A stretch of DNA of 64,000 nt from Typhlomys cinereus (Eukaryota > Chordata > Mammalia > Rodentia > Platacanthomyidae), in NCBI GenBank assembly GCA_023101885.1, contig JALPQD010000205.1:3267298-3331297 (forward strand). The letters run 5' to 3'. Shown here piece after piece: positions 21,499 to 33,266 of this stretch. The notes below the pieces were generated by a model. It had not been told where the DNA came from. It did no database searches and saw nothing but the letters and a program-made list of their open reading frames with translations. Position 1 is the stretch's first letter; the number at the start of each line of letters is the position of its first letter. The translations under genes and the position numbers were made by a program.

Positions 21499-22998
21499 GA
21501 AATTGGTACTGGGTAGTGGGATATTGCTGTGAGATTAAGAACAGCTGGTACCACAACGTGAAGTTGTTTGTGAAGTTGAGAGAAGTCGGTACCCAGCAGT
21601 ATGGCCAATGCTATGATGTGGCTAGTGTCCCTTTGGAATTGTTTGTTGGGAGAAATATGAAGAACTTTGGGACTTTGTGCTGGGAAAATCTTTGCGTCTT
21701 GGCAGTTGGGTCAAAGAGGCCTTTCTCATGAGAGCTCCAGGGAGAGCAATGCCATGAGAGATGCAGGCAGTGGAAGCCCAGCCTGTGATGGTCCAGAGGG
21801 GAACAGAGACTGTGTTTGCAACTGGACGAGTGACATATGGAGCCATGTGTTGGCCGAGAGTTTAGTGAAGTTTTGCCCTCGTCCTGAAAGCTTGCCTGGT
21901 TAAGCTAGAGTGCTTGGTGGAGGAAATTTCAAAGCAATGTAGTCTTGACAATGTGATATGGCTACTTTTTAGTTGTTTTCAGAGTTAGGAAAAAGAGCAA
22001 AGAATCAGGCAGGAAGAAGCAAAAACTGTAAGATCCAATGATGAAAAATACAATGGCAAACTTAAAGAGTTGAACCAGGAAGAAGCAGAGAACAAAATGC
22101 CTGTTGAAAAGATTAGCTCCATTTGTAAATCAAAGCCTGCTCTCAATTTGAATAATAGGAGAGGCCCTAGCTTGAGGGCAAGATCCTCAGGGAAGGCTCC
22201 CACTCATAAGAATACAAATCCTTTCAGAAGACTGGAGCTAAAAGGTGGAGTTCCAAAGCAAGAGTTGGTTTCTTTTACCAACTGCCCAGGAGTGAAAGAC
22301 ATGGCCAGCATAGAGAAGCAGAATCAGCTGTGATTCAAGGAGGTCAGTCTTGGCAAAGTCGTCCACATGGTTCTGGTTTTAGAGGCTTCAGTGATGCAAG
22401 AAGGAGGAGATCGTGGAGTCCCCCTCCAAGATTTCAAAAATTAGCAGAATCCAGGCATCATGAGGCAAGAAGCCTGCAGTTTAGAGGCCCAAGGAAGGCA
22501 GTTTGTGCTGTGGAGTTAAAGCCTGGTTTGCCATTGAGAAGTAAAGATGTTAGAGATGCCAGAGACAACATGGGACACCTGCCAAGGGGCGCTGTAGACC
22601 CTGGGAGGAGCCAGCTCAAGACAGCAACGTATTCTATGGGCAGCTGCATTGGAGGGATGGAACCAAAGCCCTTTGGAACTGAGATGATTTCAACAAAAGG
22701 CTCACCTGTTGGATTTGGAGCTACAAGATTTGGAGTTTGTCCTGCTGGTTTTCAGTCTTATTATGAACCGATCTTTCCTGGATATGCCCCCATTCCTTCC
22801 TTTTGGAATGGGAATGTTTATTCTGTGCCATTGTACGTTGGAAGTATGTAACTTGTATTTTGATTTTATAGGAGGCTTTGGACTCTGGACTTTTGGACTG
22901 TTGGGACTACTGTTGTAGTCTATGAAGACTTTTAAAGTTGGACTGAGTATGGTTTGCATAATGAGATGGCAATGAACCTGTGGGGGCCAGGGGTGGAG

Positions 22999-23356
22999 TG
23001 TCATGGTTTGAAATATGTCCCCCAAAGTCCTCATGTATTTGGCAAGGTCATGGTTCCTTGAGAGGTGGACCCTTGCTGGAGGAAGGCAGTCACAAGGGGT
23101 GGGCCTTGAGGTGGATTATTCTCACCCTACCTCCAGGAGAAGTCAGCCTTTGCAGCAAGCAGTCTGCAGCTCTCAGCTTCCAAGATGTCTGCCGTGACTT
23201 AGCCTCCTCCAGCTTTGGCCAGCCAGCCATAATGCCTCTGCTTTAAGAAACTGTGCCTTCCCTCTGGAACTGTAAGCTGAATAAACCTCCCTTTCTCCCT
23301 TAAGTTGCTTGACTTTGAGTGTTCTCTCACAGCAATAGTTAAGAGTAACTGTTACA
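22999..23356 (+). repeat. Right LTR of MaLR A (358 bp)
   Basis: It begins TGTCATGGTTTGAAATATGT, has AATAAA near 23279 and ends GTAACTGTTACA. The TG...CA termini and AATAAA are as expected for a MaLR LTR. Confidence 0.85.
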
Positions 23357-24346
23357 GTGACTGAAGCTGTTACAGTGACTGTGGTCAAGTGGCACGTTTG
23401 AAAGGTGAAGATTTTAGCTGCAGAGGTGAACCCAAAGTATTGTTGGTGATGTCAGAACATGGGTTGTATGCTGAGGACGGCTGCTAGTGGAGAGTCATTC
23501 CAAGAAAACTCTGCTTGTACAAGTTGAAGCTCCAAAGAGGGACTGGGATTACCCAGAATCTTTGAGCCACTATGACTGCATGATGAGCAGTAGAAGATGG
23601 ATACTGAAGTACTGGGATGCAGTATTTGATTTGCTGGACTTGGTCTTAATTTGATATTTTCTTACTGTTTTATGATATTTCGTCTGTGTGTAAAAGTATT
23701 TATCTTATTTTGATTTTATAGATTCTTATCGTTAAGAGATTTTGAAATTTTAAAATTTGGAACTGAATTTTTTTAATGACAGAACTTTTAAAAATTTGTC
23801 TAGGAGAATTTTCAGAATTTAGAATTAATAAATTTATTTATATTATAAGATAAATTTTGCAAGGACAAGGATTGAAGGTTGCAGTTTAAAACTGATATGT
23901 TTTGTGCCAAGTTGACAAGGAGTGAAGTGTCCTAGTTAGACACAGTTGTCTACTTGACTGTTGAGGGTTGGAGCTCTTGTCATGTTTATAGAGAATTAGT
24001 AGTTGAATTAAGCCCAGATCAGAACTGCAGGAGATTGTGTAGAGGATGGGAAAGCCCCAACCCATGGCGAGTGGGACTAGATCCTGAACAGGTCAGTAAA
24101 ACACAGAGAAATGGTTGAGTAAGTTGTCATTCTGCTGTACATTTGTATAAACATGCTGGTCTGGCAGGTGAGAATTGTCCCTCTCTTGGCTGTTATGTGC
24201 ATTTGTGTGACCGCTTCCCTTGGCCTCTGGGTGATGGTGCATGTTCTCCTGCCAAGCTGGACAAGGACTGTTGTAAAGAATGAACCCCTTGATCCCTTAA
24301 GCTCTTTTATTATAATTTTATCAGCAACCACAGGGCAACTGCAACA
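23357..24346 (+). mobile_element. MaLR C: 3' internal part plus 3' LTR
   Basis: The stretch 23390-23927 matches the end of the internal region of provirus B (31160-31715): AAAGGTGAAG, GAGCCACTATGACT, TTTGATTTGCTGGACTT and GTGCCAAGTTGACAAGGAGT just before the LTR. The LTR runs 23928-24346, TGTCCTAG to CTGCAACA. Its 5' half is absent upstream. MaLR A lies immediately left and appears to have inserted into it. Confidence 0.8.
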
Positions 24347-24635
24347 AGATCCTTCTGGGATTGTAGAGATATGCCACACTCAACTGTGGGAGATTTTTAT
24401 ATCAGTACATTTTCTATTTCCATCTATTTATCTATGGCAACAACAGAATGAATTAATTTGAATCATGTTTTCTTCTAACAATTAATGTTAGTATTATGGA
24501 TAAATATTTTCAAGTTGCTTTAAAAAAAAAAGTCAGAAACATGTACCAAAGGAAGTAATCAAATACCTAGCACAAGATGTCCAGGTCACATTGTAAAAAC
24601 ACACTGAAACCAGGAAAAAAAATGTCTCCTACAAA

Positions 24636-25640
24636 AATGCTATAATGACAGATTCCAACCAGAATAAAACTTCTTGGATATTAGCTTAGAAGACAATAGT
24701 CAAGTGAGTTCCAAAGGTCTGTTAACAGTACGATCAAGAAAATTTGAAAAGAACCACAAAAGGTACAAGAAAAATTTTTGAGAAGAGATAAATAAATGCA
24801 TGAACAAATATGAGCAGAAAAATAACAAGCACCTAAGCAATATGAAGAAGGCAACAGAGGAACAAAGATAAGCATAAAACAGCTGAAGAAAACCCAAGTT
24901 AAAATTAAACTTGAAATAAAAACCAAACTAAGTACAATTGAAAATGTAGTATAAAGTCTCACCAACAGATCAAATCAAGCAGAAAATAGAATATTAGAAC
25001 TGGAAGATAAGATGGCAGAATAAAATCTTTCCATTAAAGAAGCTGACAAGTTTTTAAAAAGTACATTAAAGGACTATCAAAGATTTAAGGGACATTACAA
25101 AGAAGCCACATCTGTGCATCCATGGAATTCTAGGGCAAGAACACAGAACAGTCCAAAATATATTTTCCATAGTATCATAAATGAGTCCTTTCCACACTTG
25201 AGATCCCTCTTCTAAGTATGAGATGCATACCACTCAGATATGGCCAGAACAAAAACACCTGACGGCAAAAAAAAAAGTCAAAATACTACAGTTACAGGAT
25301 AAAAAGAAAATTTTGAGAGCCATAAGACAGAAAATTAGTTCAGAGAATTAGACAGAAAATTAGTTCTCATTTAAAGACAAGCCTATCAAAATAACAGCCA
25401 ACTTTTCAGTGGCAACAGTAAAAGCCAGAAGAGCTTAGAGAGACATAAGACATACTTCAAGCTAGGAATGATCACAAATACCAACCCAAGGTGCTATATC
25501 CAGCTAAACCATTAGTAATTATTGAAGGTGAAGGAAAATTTTTCATGACAAAATAAACTGAAGGCTTATGTGACTACTAAGTCAAGTCTACAGAAGAAAC
25601 TAGAAAAATACTTGACTGAAGAAAATTACAAGCACATTAT
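24636..25640 (+). pseudogene. L1 ORF1 remnant, copy E
   Basis: Fragments match ORF1 of copies A and B: the start region around GACAGATTCCAACCAGAATA, the core around GAATTCTAGGGCAAGAACAC and the C-terminus around AAAGCCAGAAGAGCTTAGAG (KARRA). Stops and indels occur throughout. A 25-bp tandem duplication sits at about 25325-25374 (AGACAGAAAATTAGTTC twice). Confidence 0.75.
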
Positions 25641-26149
25641 AAAATTATAAGAGGATAGAAAGGGAAAATAATGCCATAAACTAAACAAAGAACCACAATT
25701 ACAAAAAGCACTAAATTGGCAAAATTACAGGAATCACCAAGCATTTCTCCTTAATATTCTAAAACATTAATGGATTCATCTCCCCAATGAAGAGACATAG
25801 TTAACAGCATGAATTAAAAATTACAATCCATCAATTTGCTGCCTTCAAGAAACATACTTAACCATGAAACTCAGGCACTACCTTAGGATGGCCAGAGGTA
25901 CTCCAAGCAAATGGAACTAGGAAACAAACAGGAGTTGCCATTCTAATAGCTGACAAAATAGACTTCAAGCCAAAACAAATCATAAGAGACATAGAAGGAT
26001 ATTGTATACTCATTAAAGGAACAATCCATCAAGAAGACTTAACAATTCTAAACATACACGTACCAAATACAGGCTCACCCATGTTTGCTAAATAAATACT
26101 GCTACATGTAAATAAAAAACATTAACAAAGATTCTTTTTTAATTTTCCT

Positions 26150-26151
26150 GA

Positions 26152-26200
<49 letters not shown>

Positions 26201-26426
26201 CAGAGGGCCCTGTGTGTCCCTTTGGAGGACCAAGGGTGACTTTGGAAAACATCCTGTATTGCTTCTATCTCCTTACTTCTCTCTGGGATTTCCCAGGTTC
26301 CACCCACCAGGGCAGAAAGGCTACCACCATTTCTGCTTGGCATTTTTATGTAGGACCTAGGATCCAAACTCAAGACCCTCTGCTTGCCAGACAGAGTCTT
26401 AACCTCTGAGCTATCTCTCCAAACCC
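26150..26426 (-). mobile_element. Dimeric ID-headed SINE, antisense, in L1 copy E
   Basis: The plus strand shows a GT microsatellite (26155-26198), the second unit, then GGATCCAAACTC (B-box side) and CTCTGAGCTATCTCTCCAAA (A-box side), so the element reads on the minus strand. It interrupts the L1 E endonuclease. I could not identify a target duplication. Confidence 0.85.
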
Positions 26427-27109
26427 CCAGACAGAATTTCAGCACCCCATTCTCATCATTAGATAGGTCAACAGGCACTGAACAGAGACACACTGTAACT
26501 AAATTAAACCATGAAATAGATGGATTTGCCTGACAAGTCCAGGGAATTTTTCATCCCAGCACCAAGGATACATACTTTTTTCAGCAGTATATGGAACTTT
26601 CTCCAAAAGAGACCACATACTGATGCACAAAGCAAGCCTCTACAAGCATAGGAAAATTGAAGTCACCTCCTTTACTTTATCTGACCACTATGGAATAAAA
26701 CAAGACATCCACAACAAATTAAACAACAGAAAATACACAAATTCTTAGAAGCTAAACATTCTACTGAATAAAGAATGGGTCCAGGCAGAAATCAAAATAG
26801 ACATCAAAAAAAAAAAAAAAAAACCTAGAACTCTGGGTTGCAGCTCCATAAGGTTTCAGAACCAGGCGCCCCAGCAGGTGAGCAGCAACAGGTAACAGGC
26901 GAAAGGTAAATTAACATGCTGGATTTCTCTGAGCTACCCAAAATAGTGATGGAGGTAAAGAAAGCACATTTGGTTATGTTCATGGAGTCTCAGGTCCTGT
27001 GGTTACCGCGTGTGACACGACAGGTGCAACCACGTATGAGCTGGTGAGAGTGGGCCACAGTGAACTAGTCAGAGAGATTATTCGACTGGAAGGTCACATG
27101 GTTACTATT

Positions 27110-27145
27110 CAACTGTATGAAGAAACTCAACTGTATGAAGAAACT
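27110..27145 (+). repeat. 18-bp in-frame tandem duplication in the ATP6V1A retrocopy
   Basis: CAACTGTATGAAGAAACT occurs twice head to tail (27110-27127, 27128-27145), giving QLYEET twice where ATP6V1A proteins have the motif (QVYEET) once. The copies are identical, so the event is more recent than most of the pseudogene decay. Confidence 0.92.
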
Positions 27146-27366
27146 TCTGGTGTTTCCGCTGGAGATCCTGTGCTGCACACTGGTAAACTCCTCTCAGTAG
27201 AACTTGGTCCTGGAATTATGGGAGCCAATTTTTATGGTATTCAAAGACCTCTGTCCATATCAGCAGTCAAATCCAAAGTAATCTACAGCCCCAGGGGAGT
27301 AAATGTGTCTGCTCTTAGCAAAGATTATCAAATGGTACTTTACACCATGCATAAATCTATGGGTTG

Positions 27367-27866
27367 ACATCCTAAAGCTCAGGGAAATTTGCAGAAGAGA
27401 GGGTGGTAAGAATGTAAGAGCCTAAAGATGGGGAGGAGCAACAATATGCAAGATACTCCATACAAGTTAGGGCCGAAGTAATCAAAATAGGACTTTGCAT
27501 GACCTGCACAATGACCAACATATCATTGAACCCCCAAGGTCTAGTATGGATCACAACCACTAAGGATCCTTAGAGGCAAGGGATTAACAGCCACAATAGT
27601 ATTCTTATACTAAAGGGGAACACAAAAAAGAGCTCTAGGCAATGCTACTGAGTCTTTACACTTCATCAAAGAGGAAGACCCAGAGGGAAGTTTGACAGAC
27701 ACACTAAAGGATGCTCCAAGAAGGGGGGGGGCACTAGGAGAAGGGGAGGGAGGGGGGAAAGGAAATGGAAAGGGGGAGAGGGAGAGGGAGTCCAGGAGGG
27801 AAGGAAGGAAGAGGAATGGGCTAATTATCAACTTTGTATAGTGGAAAAATTTTTAAAAATTAAAAA
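27367..27866 (+). mobile_element. L1 3'UTR fragment inserted in the ATP6V1A retrocopy
   Basis: It is 500 bp, homologous to other L1 3'UTRs (CTCAGGGAAATTTGCAGAAG, AAAGGGGAACACAA, polypurine tract 27722-27815, tail). AAATCTATGGGTTG flanks it perfectly at 27353-27366 and 27867-27880. It split the pseudogene between the NL and the VGSHITGG part of the subunit A sequence. Confidence 0.95.
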
Positions 27867-30122
27867 AAATCTATGGGTTGGTAGTCACATCACTGGTGGA
27901 AATATTTATAGAATTGTCAATTAGAACTCACTAATCAAACAAAAAATCATGTTACCCCCACAAAATAGAGGAACCAAAACTTACATTGCTCCACCTGGAA
28001 ATTATGATACCTCAGACATCGTCCTGGAACTTGAATTTGAGGGAGTGAAGGAGAAACTCAGTATGGTGCAGATATGGCCTGTGAGACAGGTTCATCCTGT
28101 CACTGAGAAATTGCCAGCCAACTATCCTTTGCTGACTGGCCAGAGAGTTCTTGATGCCCTCTTTCTGAGCATACAGGGAGGAACTACAGTTATTCGTGGG
28201 ACTTTTGGCTGTGGAAAGACAGTGATATCACAGTCTCTATCCAAGTATTCCACACATTTATATAGGATGTAGTAAAAGAGGAAAGGAGATGTCTGAAGTG
28301 CTCCGGGACTTCCCACAGCTCACTACGGAAGTCGATGGTAAGGTAGAGGCCATTATGAAGAGGACAGCTCTGGTGGCCAATACCTCCAATATGCTTGTTG
28401 CTGCAAGAGAAGCCTCTATTTACACTGGAATTACATTGTCAGAATTATTTCTGTGACATGGGCTACCACGTCAGTATGGTGGCTGACTCTACCTCTAGAT
28501 GGGCTGAAGCTCTCAGAGAAATCTCTGGTCACTTAGCAGAGATGCCTGCAGATAGTGGATATCCTGCCTATCTTAGTGCTGGGCTGGCTTCTTTCCATGA
28601 GCAAGCAGGCAGAGTGATTGGAAATCCTGAAAGAGAAGGAAGTGTCAGCATTGTAGGAGCAGTTTCTCCACCTGGTGGTGATTTTTCTGACCCATTACAT
28701 CTGCTATTGTTCAGGTGTTCTGGGGCTTAGATAAGAAACTAGCCAACAAGAGCACTTCCCCTCTGTTAACTGGCTTATCAGCTACAGCAAGTACATGCGT
28801 ACTTAGGATGAGTATTATGACAAATGCTTCACAGACTTTGCTCCTCTGAGGACCAAAGCTAAGAAAATTCTACAGGAAGAAGATCTGATGGAAATTCTAC
28901 AGCTTGTGGGAAAGGCTTCTTTAGCAGCAACAGACAAATTCACCCTGGAGGTAGCAAAATTTATCAAAGATGACTTCCTACAATGAAATGAATATATTCC
29001 TTATGAAAGGCTCTGCCCATTCTACAAGACAGTGGGGATGCTATCCAACATGATTTTGTTTTATGATATGGCCCATAGAGCTGTTGAAACAACTGCCCAG
29101 AGTAACATTAAGATCATATGGTTCATTACCCGTGAACACATGGGGAAGATCTCCATAAACTTTCCTCTATGAAATTCAAGGATCCAATGAAAGATGGTGA
29201 AACAAAGATCAAGGCTGATTATGTACAACTTCTTGAAGATATGCAGAATGCATTCGTAGTCTGGAGGATTAGAACTGTGATTTCTTCTCTCTTCCTCAGC
29301 AAGCTCATATGTGTATATTTTCCTAAATTTCCCATCTCAACTTCTTTGCTTCCATATTGTCCAGCTTTGAGGCTATCTGTGTTGTCATCTGTTTGGCTAT
29401 TTATTTGGCAAGTCTTATATAAAACAAGCATTCCTCTGTCCCAGCGTCTGAAGGGGATCACTGACCTTTATCCACAGTGGTGAATGCAGTAAATGTAATA
29501 CACAGTGGCTACACTACTGTAAACTTATAAGGTGACAACCCTCCTTTTCCTAGGTTTGTCTTTTCCTCGTCGTCATTAAATCATGAGCCGGACTATTGTA
29601 CATGATCTGTTTGCAATGGACTTGGAATGAATAACCAGACTTCTGTACCTTTTGACAGGCATATTAGGAAACGACTCAGTGTGTTTGTAGTAAGGCCACT
29701 TGTAGCTTAGTGTTTTGCTGAGTAACTACTTTGTAGACAATATTTACATTTAGAAATATAAATGATTACACTTCCAATTATGCATAGCTTCCCTAGTATA
29801 AATCAGGACTATTTTGGGGAAACTCATGAGTATATTGTTTTTAAAACATTTGTGAGGCTCAGCATCATAGATAGATCAGATCCCCCTAAAAAGTGAACAT
29901 CATCTTAAAGCATATTTTACTTCACTAGGAAAAATTCAGTATCAAGGACTTTTGTATACTACATTACTAGGGAATTCTTTTTTTAAAGTACAATTGAAGC
30001 AATCATTGAAAACTTAATCCCCATCATACTCCTTTTTTTCCCCTCAAATTTCTGGATGACATGACACTAGAAGAAGGTAGTAAAAGGCCACAGGAAAGAT
30101 ATTTCACTGTGGCTAAAGATAG

Positions 30123-30553
30123 TGTCATAGTTAGGCACAGGTGTCAACTTGATGGTTGAGGATTTGAGCTCTGGGCACATTTGTGGAGAATTGATGGTTG
30201 GGTTAAACCCAGAATAGATCTGCAGGAGATTGTCTAGCTGATAGGGAAGGCCCAGCCTGTGGTGGGTGGGACTAGGCCCTGAACAGATGAATAAAATGTT
30301 GAGAGCTGGTTGAGGAAGGTGGCATCTTTCTGTATACTTGGCCAGACATGCTGGTCGGGCAAGTAAGGATTGTCCATCTCTCAGCCGTTATGTGGTGATG
30401 GTGGCCAGTTCCCTTGGCCCTGGTGTTGGTGCATGCTCTTTCTTTAAGCTGGACTGAGAACTGTAACCAGTAATTGTAAGAGAGAATAAACTCCTTATAC
30501 CTTTAAGCTGTTAGATGGTCATTTATCAGCAACCATGCAGGCAGACTGCAACA
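30123..30553 (+). repeat. 5' LTR of MaLR B
   Basis: TG...CA termini, AATAAA near 30486 and an internal match to the LTRs at 31716 and 23928 (GCAGGAGATTGTCTAGCTGA, GACATGCTGGTCGGGCAAGT). Confidence 0.88.
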
Positions 30554-31715
30554 GAATTTGTTACCAGGAGTGGGGTTTCAATGATAAATCTGACTATGTG
30601 GATTTTGTGGCTTTTGAATGGTTTCGCTGGACAAAGTTGGAAATGCTTGAAGATTTTCACTTTGTGGATTACAAATACCATTCTGCAGAGTTTAATGAGA
30701 CATTTGGACAATGAGAATGATGAGAGAATTGTGGATTGTTTGGGCCCAGTTTATGATGAGGGGAACAAGAACTTTGGCAAAGTTGAATTTGGAGATGATG
30801 GGCCGGTTTGCTTGTTGGAGAAATGAACATCAATGAAGGAAAGCCTAGTGACTTGCACTAGGATGGTGGAAGACATGAAAACCACCATATGGTGAGTTCG
30901 CGATTTGAAAACCCGGATTCCTTCAGGGGCCGAAAGCCCAAGTTAAAGCTGTTTCTTGCCCTTTGCAAGTTTGGCTGCCTAGCAAAAAGGCTTTTCCAGA
31001 GCAAGCTAAAGTTGGTACAGCTGTGGCTCCAGTGGCCAAGCTACATTTCAGCCTCGCTGCGGACTCTGCTGGAGTCCCCCAGGTGATACTGATTTTGGTG
31101 TACGATTCCAGGGTTCGTGGAGAACAGCAAAAGCTTGGCACCAAGTGGCAGGCATAGAGTTTCTGCAAGGAAAGGTGAAGCTTATAGCTACAGAGGCAAA
31201 CCCAGAGATGCCAGAACCATGGGATATATGCCGAGGACAGCTGCAAGTGGAGATTCATCCTGGTTCAGAGGAACTCTGCTTTTACAACTTTAAGCTGCAA
31301 ACAGGGAATGCCTAGACTCTTTGAGCCACTGTGACTACATGATGAGCAACAGAAGATGAACATTGAAATATAGGATGCAGTAATTGATTTGCTGGACTTC
31401 ATTTTAATGCAATGTTTTCTTATTGTATAATGATACTTCTGTTTGATATTTTATCTTGTTGAAGTATTTAACATATTTTGATTTGATAGCTTTGAGACAT
31501 TTTTTAAAACTTTCAGTTCCAATATTTTAATAAGTGAACTTTTAATGACTGACATTTTAAATTTAATTATAGAAATTTTTAGTTTTGACTTTTAAAATTA
31601 ATAAAATTAAATGTATTTATATTTTTAAGATAACTTTTAAAACCTATGGGAACAAGGATTGAAGGTTACAGTTTAAAAGTACTATGTTTTTGTGTCAAGT
31701 TGACAAGGAGTGGAG

Positions 31716-32102
31716 TGTCATAGTTAGACACAGGTGTCAACCTGGTGATAGAGGGTTTGAGTTCTGGGCACATTTGTGGAGAATTAGTGGTTGGGGTAAT
31801 CTGCAGGAGATTGTCTAGCTGATGGGGAAGGCCCTGAACAGAATAAAATACTAAGAGCTGGTTAAGGAAGTGGTATCCTTCTGTTCACTTGGCCAGACAT
31901 GCTGGTCTGGCAAGTAAGGATTGTCCATCTCTCGCTGTTATGGGATGATGGTGGCCAGTTCCCTCGCCCTGGTGTTGGTGCATGCTCTCTCCCTTCAAGC
32001 TGGACTAAAAACTGTAACCAGTAATCAAAAGAGAATAAACCCTTGTTCCCTTAAGTTGTTTGATGGTCATATATCAGCAACCATGCAGGTGGACTGCAAC
32101 AG
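31716..32102 (+). repeat. 3' LTR of MaLR B
   Basis: It matches 30123-30553 but lacks about 40 bp of the region after GGTTGGGTTAAACCC and GGCCCAGCCTGTGG. AATAAA is near 32034. The differences between the two LTRs suggest an old insertion. Confidence 0.88.
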
Positions 32103-32429
32103 GTAGTGTGCCATTTTACAAACCAGCTGGGCTGTAGTGATTCTTGGGGCCAGAATGACATTATGTTAAGGTAATGACATATGTCATGTGTTTGTGTTTG
32201 TTATTGAATTTTTGAAAACAGCCAGTTTACCAATACTGTAGTAAATGCTACTTTCTGTGATTTTTTTTAATTCACTGGCTCAGAAAGTTTCTTAAAGTAT
32301 TGATGGCCATAGCAGCATGACAGTTTCCATGAAATTAATTCTTGCATCTACTGGTAATAGAAACTGAGTCATGTGGGAGGAAAAAGATCAATTTCATGTT
32401 GCCATTTCAGTTTAAAAATAGTAATTTTG

Positions 32430-32618
32430 GGGGCTGGAGAGGTGGCTCAGGGGTTAAGCCTCTGCCTTGCAGGCAGAAGGTCCTGAGTTCAGATCCTAGA
32501 CCCCACATATAGACACTGGGCGGAAGCGGGGGCAGCCTGCATTTCTGGTCCTGGTAGGGTGGAGTAAATAAGGAGGAGGTGGAGACAGTCCATAGTGGTT
32601 CCTGAATTCACCCGTGAT

Positions 32619-32665
<47 letters not shown>

Positions 32666-32686
32666 ACAATTGAATAAATAATAAAA
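32430..32686 (+). mobile_element. Dimeric ID-headed SINE in the ATP6V1A 3'UTR
   Basis: Head GGGGCTGGAGAGGTGGCTCA, B-box GAGTTCAGATCCTAG, second unit TTTCTGGTCCTGGTAGGGTG, AC repeat 32622-32667, tail AATTGAATAAATAATAAAA. Flanks AAAATAGTAATTTTG and AAAATAATAATTTTTG form a near-duplication. Confidence 0.88.
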
Positions 32687-33173
32687 AAATAATAATTTTT
32701 GTTTGCATAGTAAGACACATTGCAGAAAGCTGAAAGAACAAGTAACTCTTTCTGACTGATAGTGGTGGCCCTAGTGCTTCCTCTCTAGGAAGAGGCAGTG
32801 AACATGTTTAACAATCTCAAGTGCACACATGTAATAGCATAAAGTATTTATGCTACTTATGCTATCAATGTGTTATTTAAATTATTTGGTAATGCACTTC
32901 CTTTGGTTTTTTAAGGAGAGTCAGTAGACAATTCATAATTTTGCATACATGCTTTCGGACTGCATGTTTTTTACAGTAGGCCATTCTTCAGGAAAGATAC
33001 TCTTCCATATCACTTTTTTTAATTGCTCAATAAATTTTATAGATGAGTATTATACAATGATTTATCAAGATGTGGACTTAATGGTGCTGCTTAATCGATT
33101 TGCTTCCAATGTGGCCTCCTTCCTAGAGGACCTGACTAGTGGAAGCTAACAAGATTTCAAAAACTTTCTTTTC

Positions 33174-33266
33174 TGGGCTGGAGAGATGGCTCAGGGGTTC
33201 TGACTCTGTCTCACAAGCAGAAGGTTCTGAGTTCGGATCCCAGGTCCCACGTTAAAAAAAAAAAAA
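33174..33266 (+). mobile_element. ID-like SINE, monomer with A-tail
   Basis: Only the tRNA-like head is present: GGGCTGGAGAGATGGCTCAG to GAGTTCGGATCCCAGGTCCC, then a long A-run. AAAAACTTTCTTTTC at 33159-33173 and 33267-33281 is a 15-bp perfect duplication. A monomer with its own duplication shows that the head also moves without the second unit. Confidence 0.88.

Larger units (their letters stand above)
21312..23356 (+). mobile_element. MaLR-type LTR retrotransposon A, 5' LTR truncated
   Basis: Two related LTR sequences flank a 1.5-kb internal region. The 3' LTR (22999-23356) is complete, TGTCATGG to TGTTACA. The left LTR keeps only its last 187 bp (21312-21498). The internal part starts GAAATTGGTACT, like the start of provirus B (GAATTTGTTACCAGGAG). 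It shows no gag, protease or pol signature, as is typical of MaLRs, which rely on other elements. Assignment to an ORR1/MT-like rodent group is by resemblance of the LTR end only. Confidence 0.82.
30123..32102 (+). mobile_element. MaLR-type provirus B, complete, inside the ATP6V1A 3'UTR
   Basis: It has a 5' LTR at 30123-30553 (431 bp), an internal region at 30554-31715 (1,162 bp) and a 3' LTR at 31716-32102 (387 bp). Both LTRs run TGTCATAGTTAG to CTGCAACA. Flanking 5-mers GATAG (30118-30122) and GGTAG (32103-32107) differ at one base, consistent with the 5-bp duplication of this class. The internal start, TTGTTACCAGGAGTGGGG, is typical of MaLR/ERVL elements. No gag or pol frame is visible; the internal frames are short and unrecognised. 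Confidence 0.88.

Noticed and set aside
22330..22851. A 173-codon open frame in the internal region of MaLR A
   Set aside because: It begins with GTG, not ATG; the first in-frame ATG is about 80 codons in. It has no recognisable domain and MaLR internal regions normally code for nothing known. It could be worth a database search, but I do not call a gene.
28395..28730. A 111-codon open frame with strong ATP6V1A similarity as a possible real exon
   Set aside because: The surrounding exons are fused without introns and carry frameshifts, stops and insertions. The frame is one surviving piece of the retrocopy.
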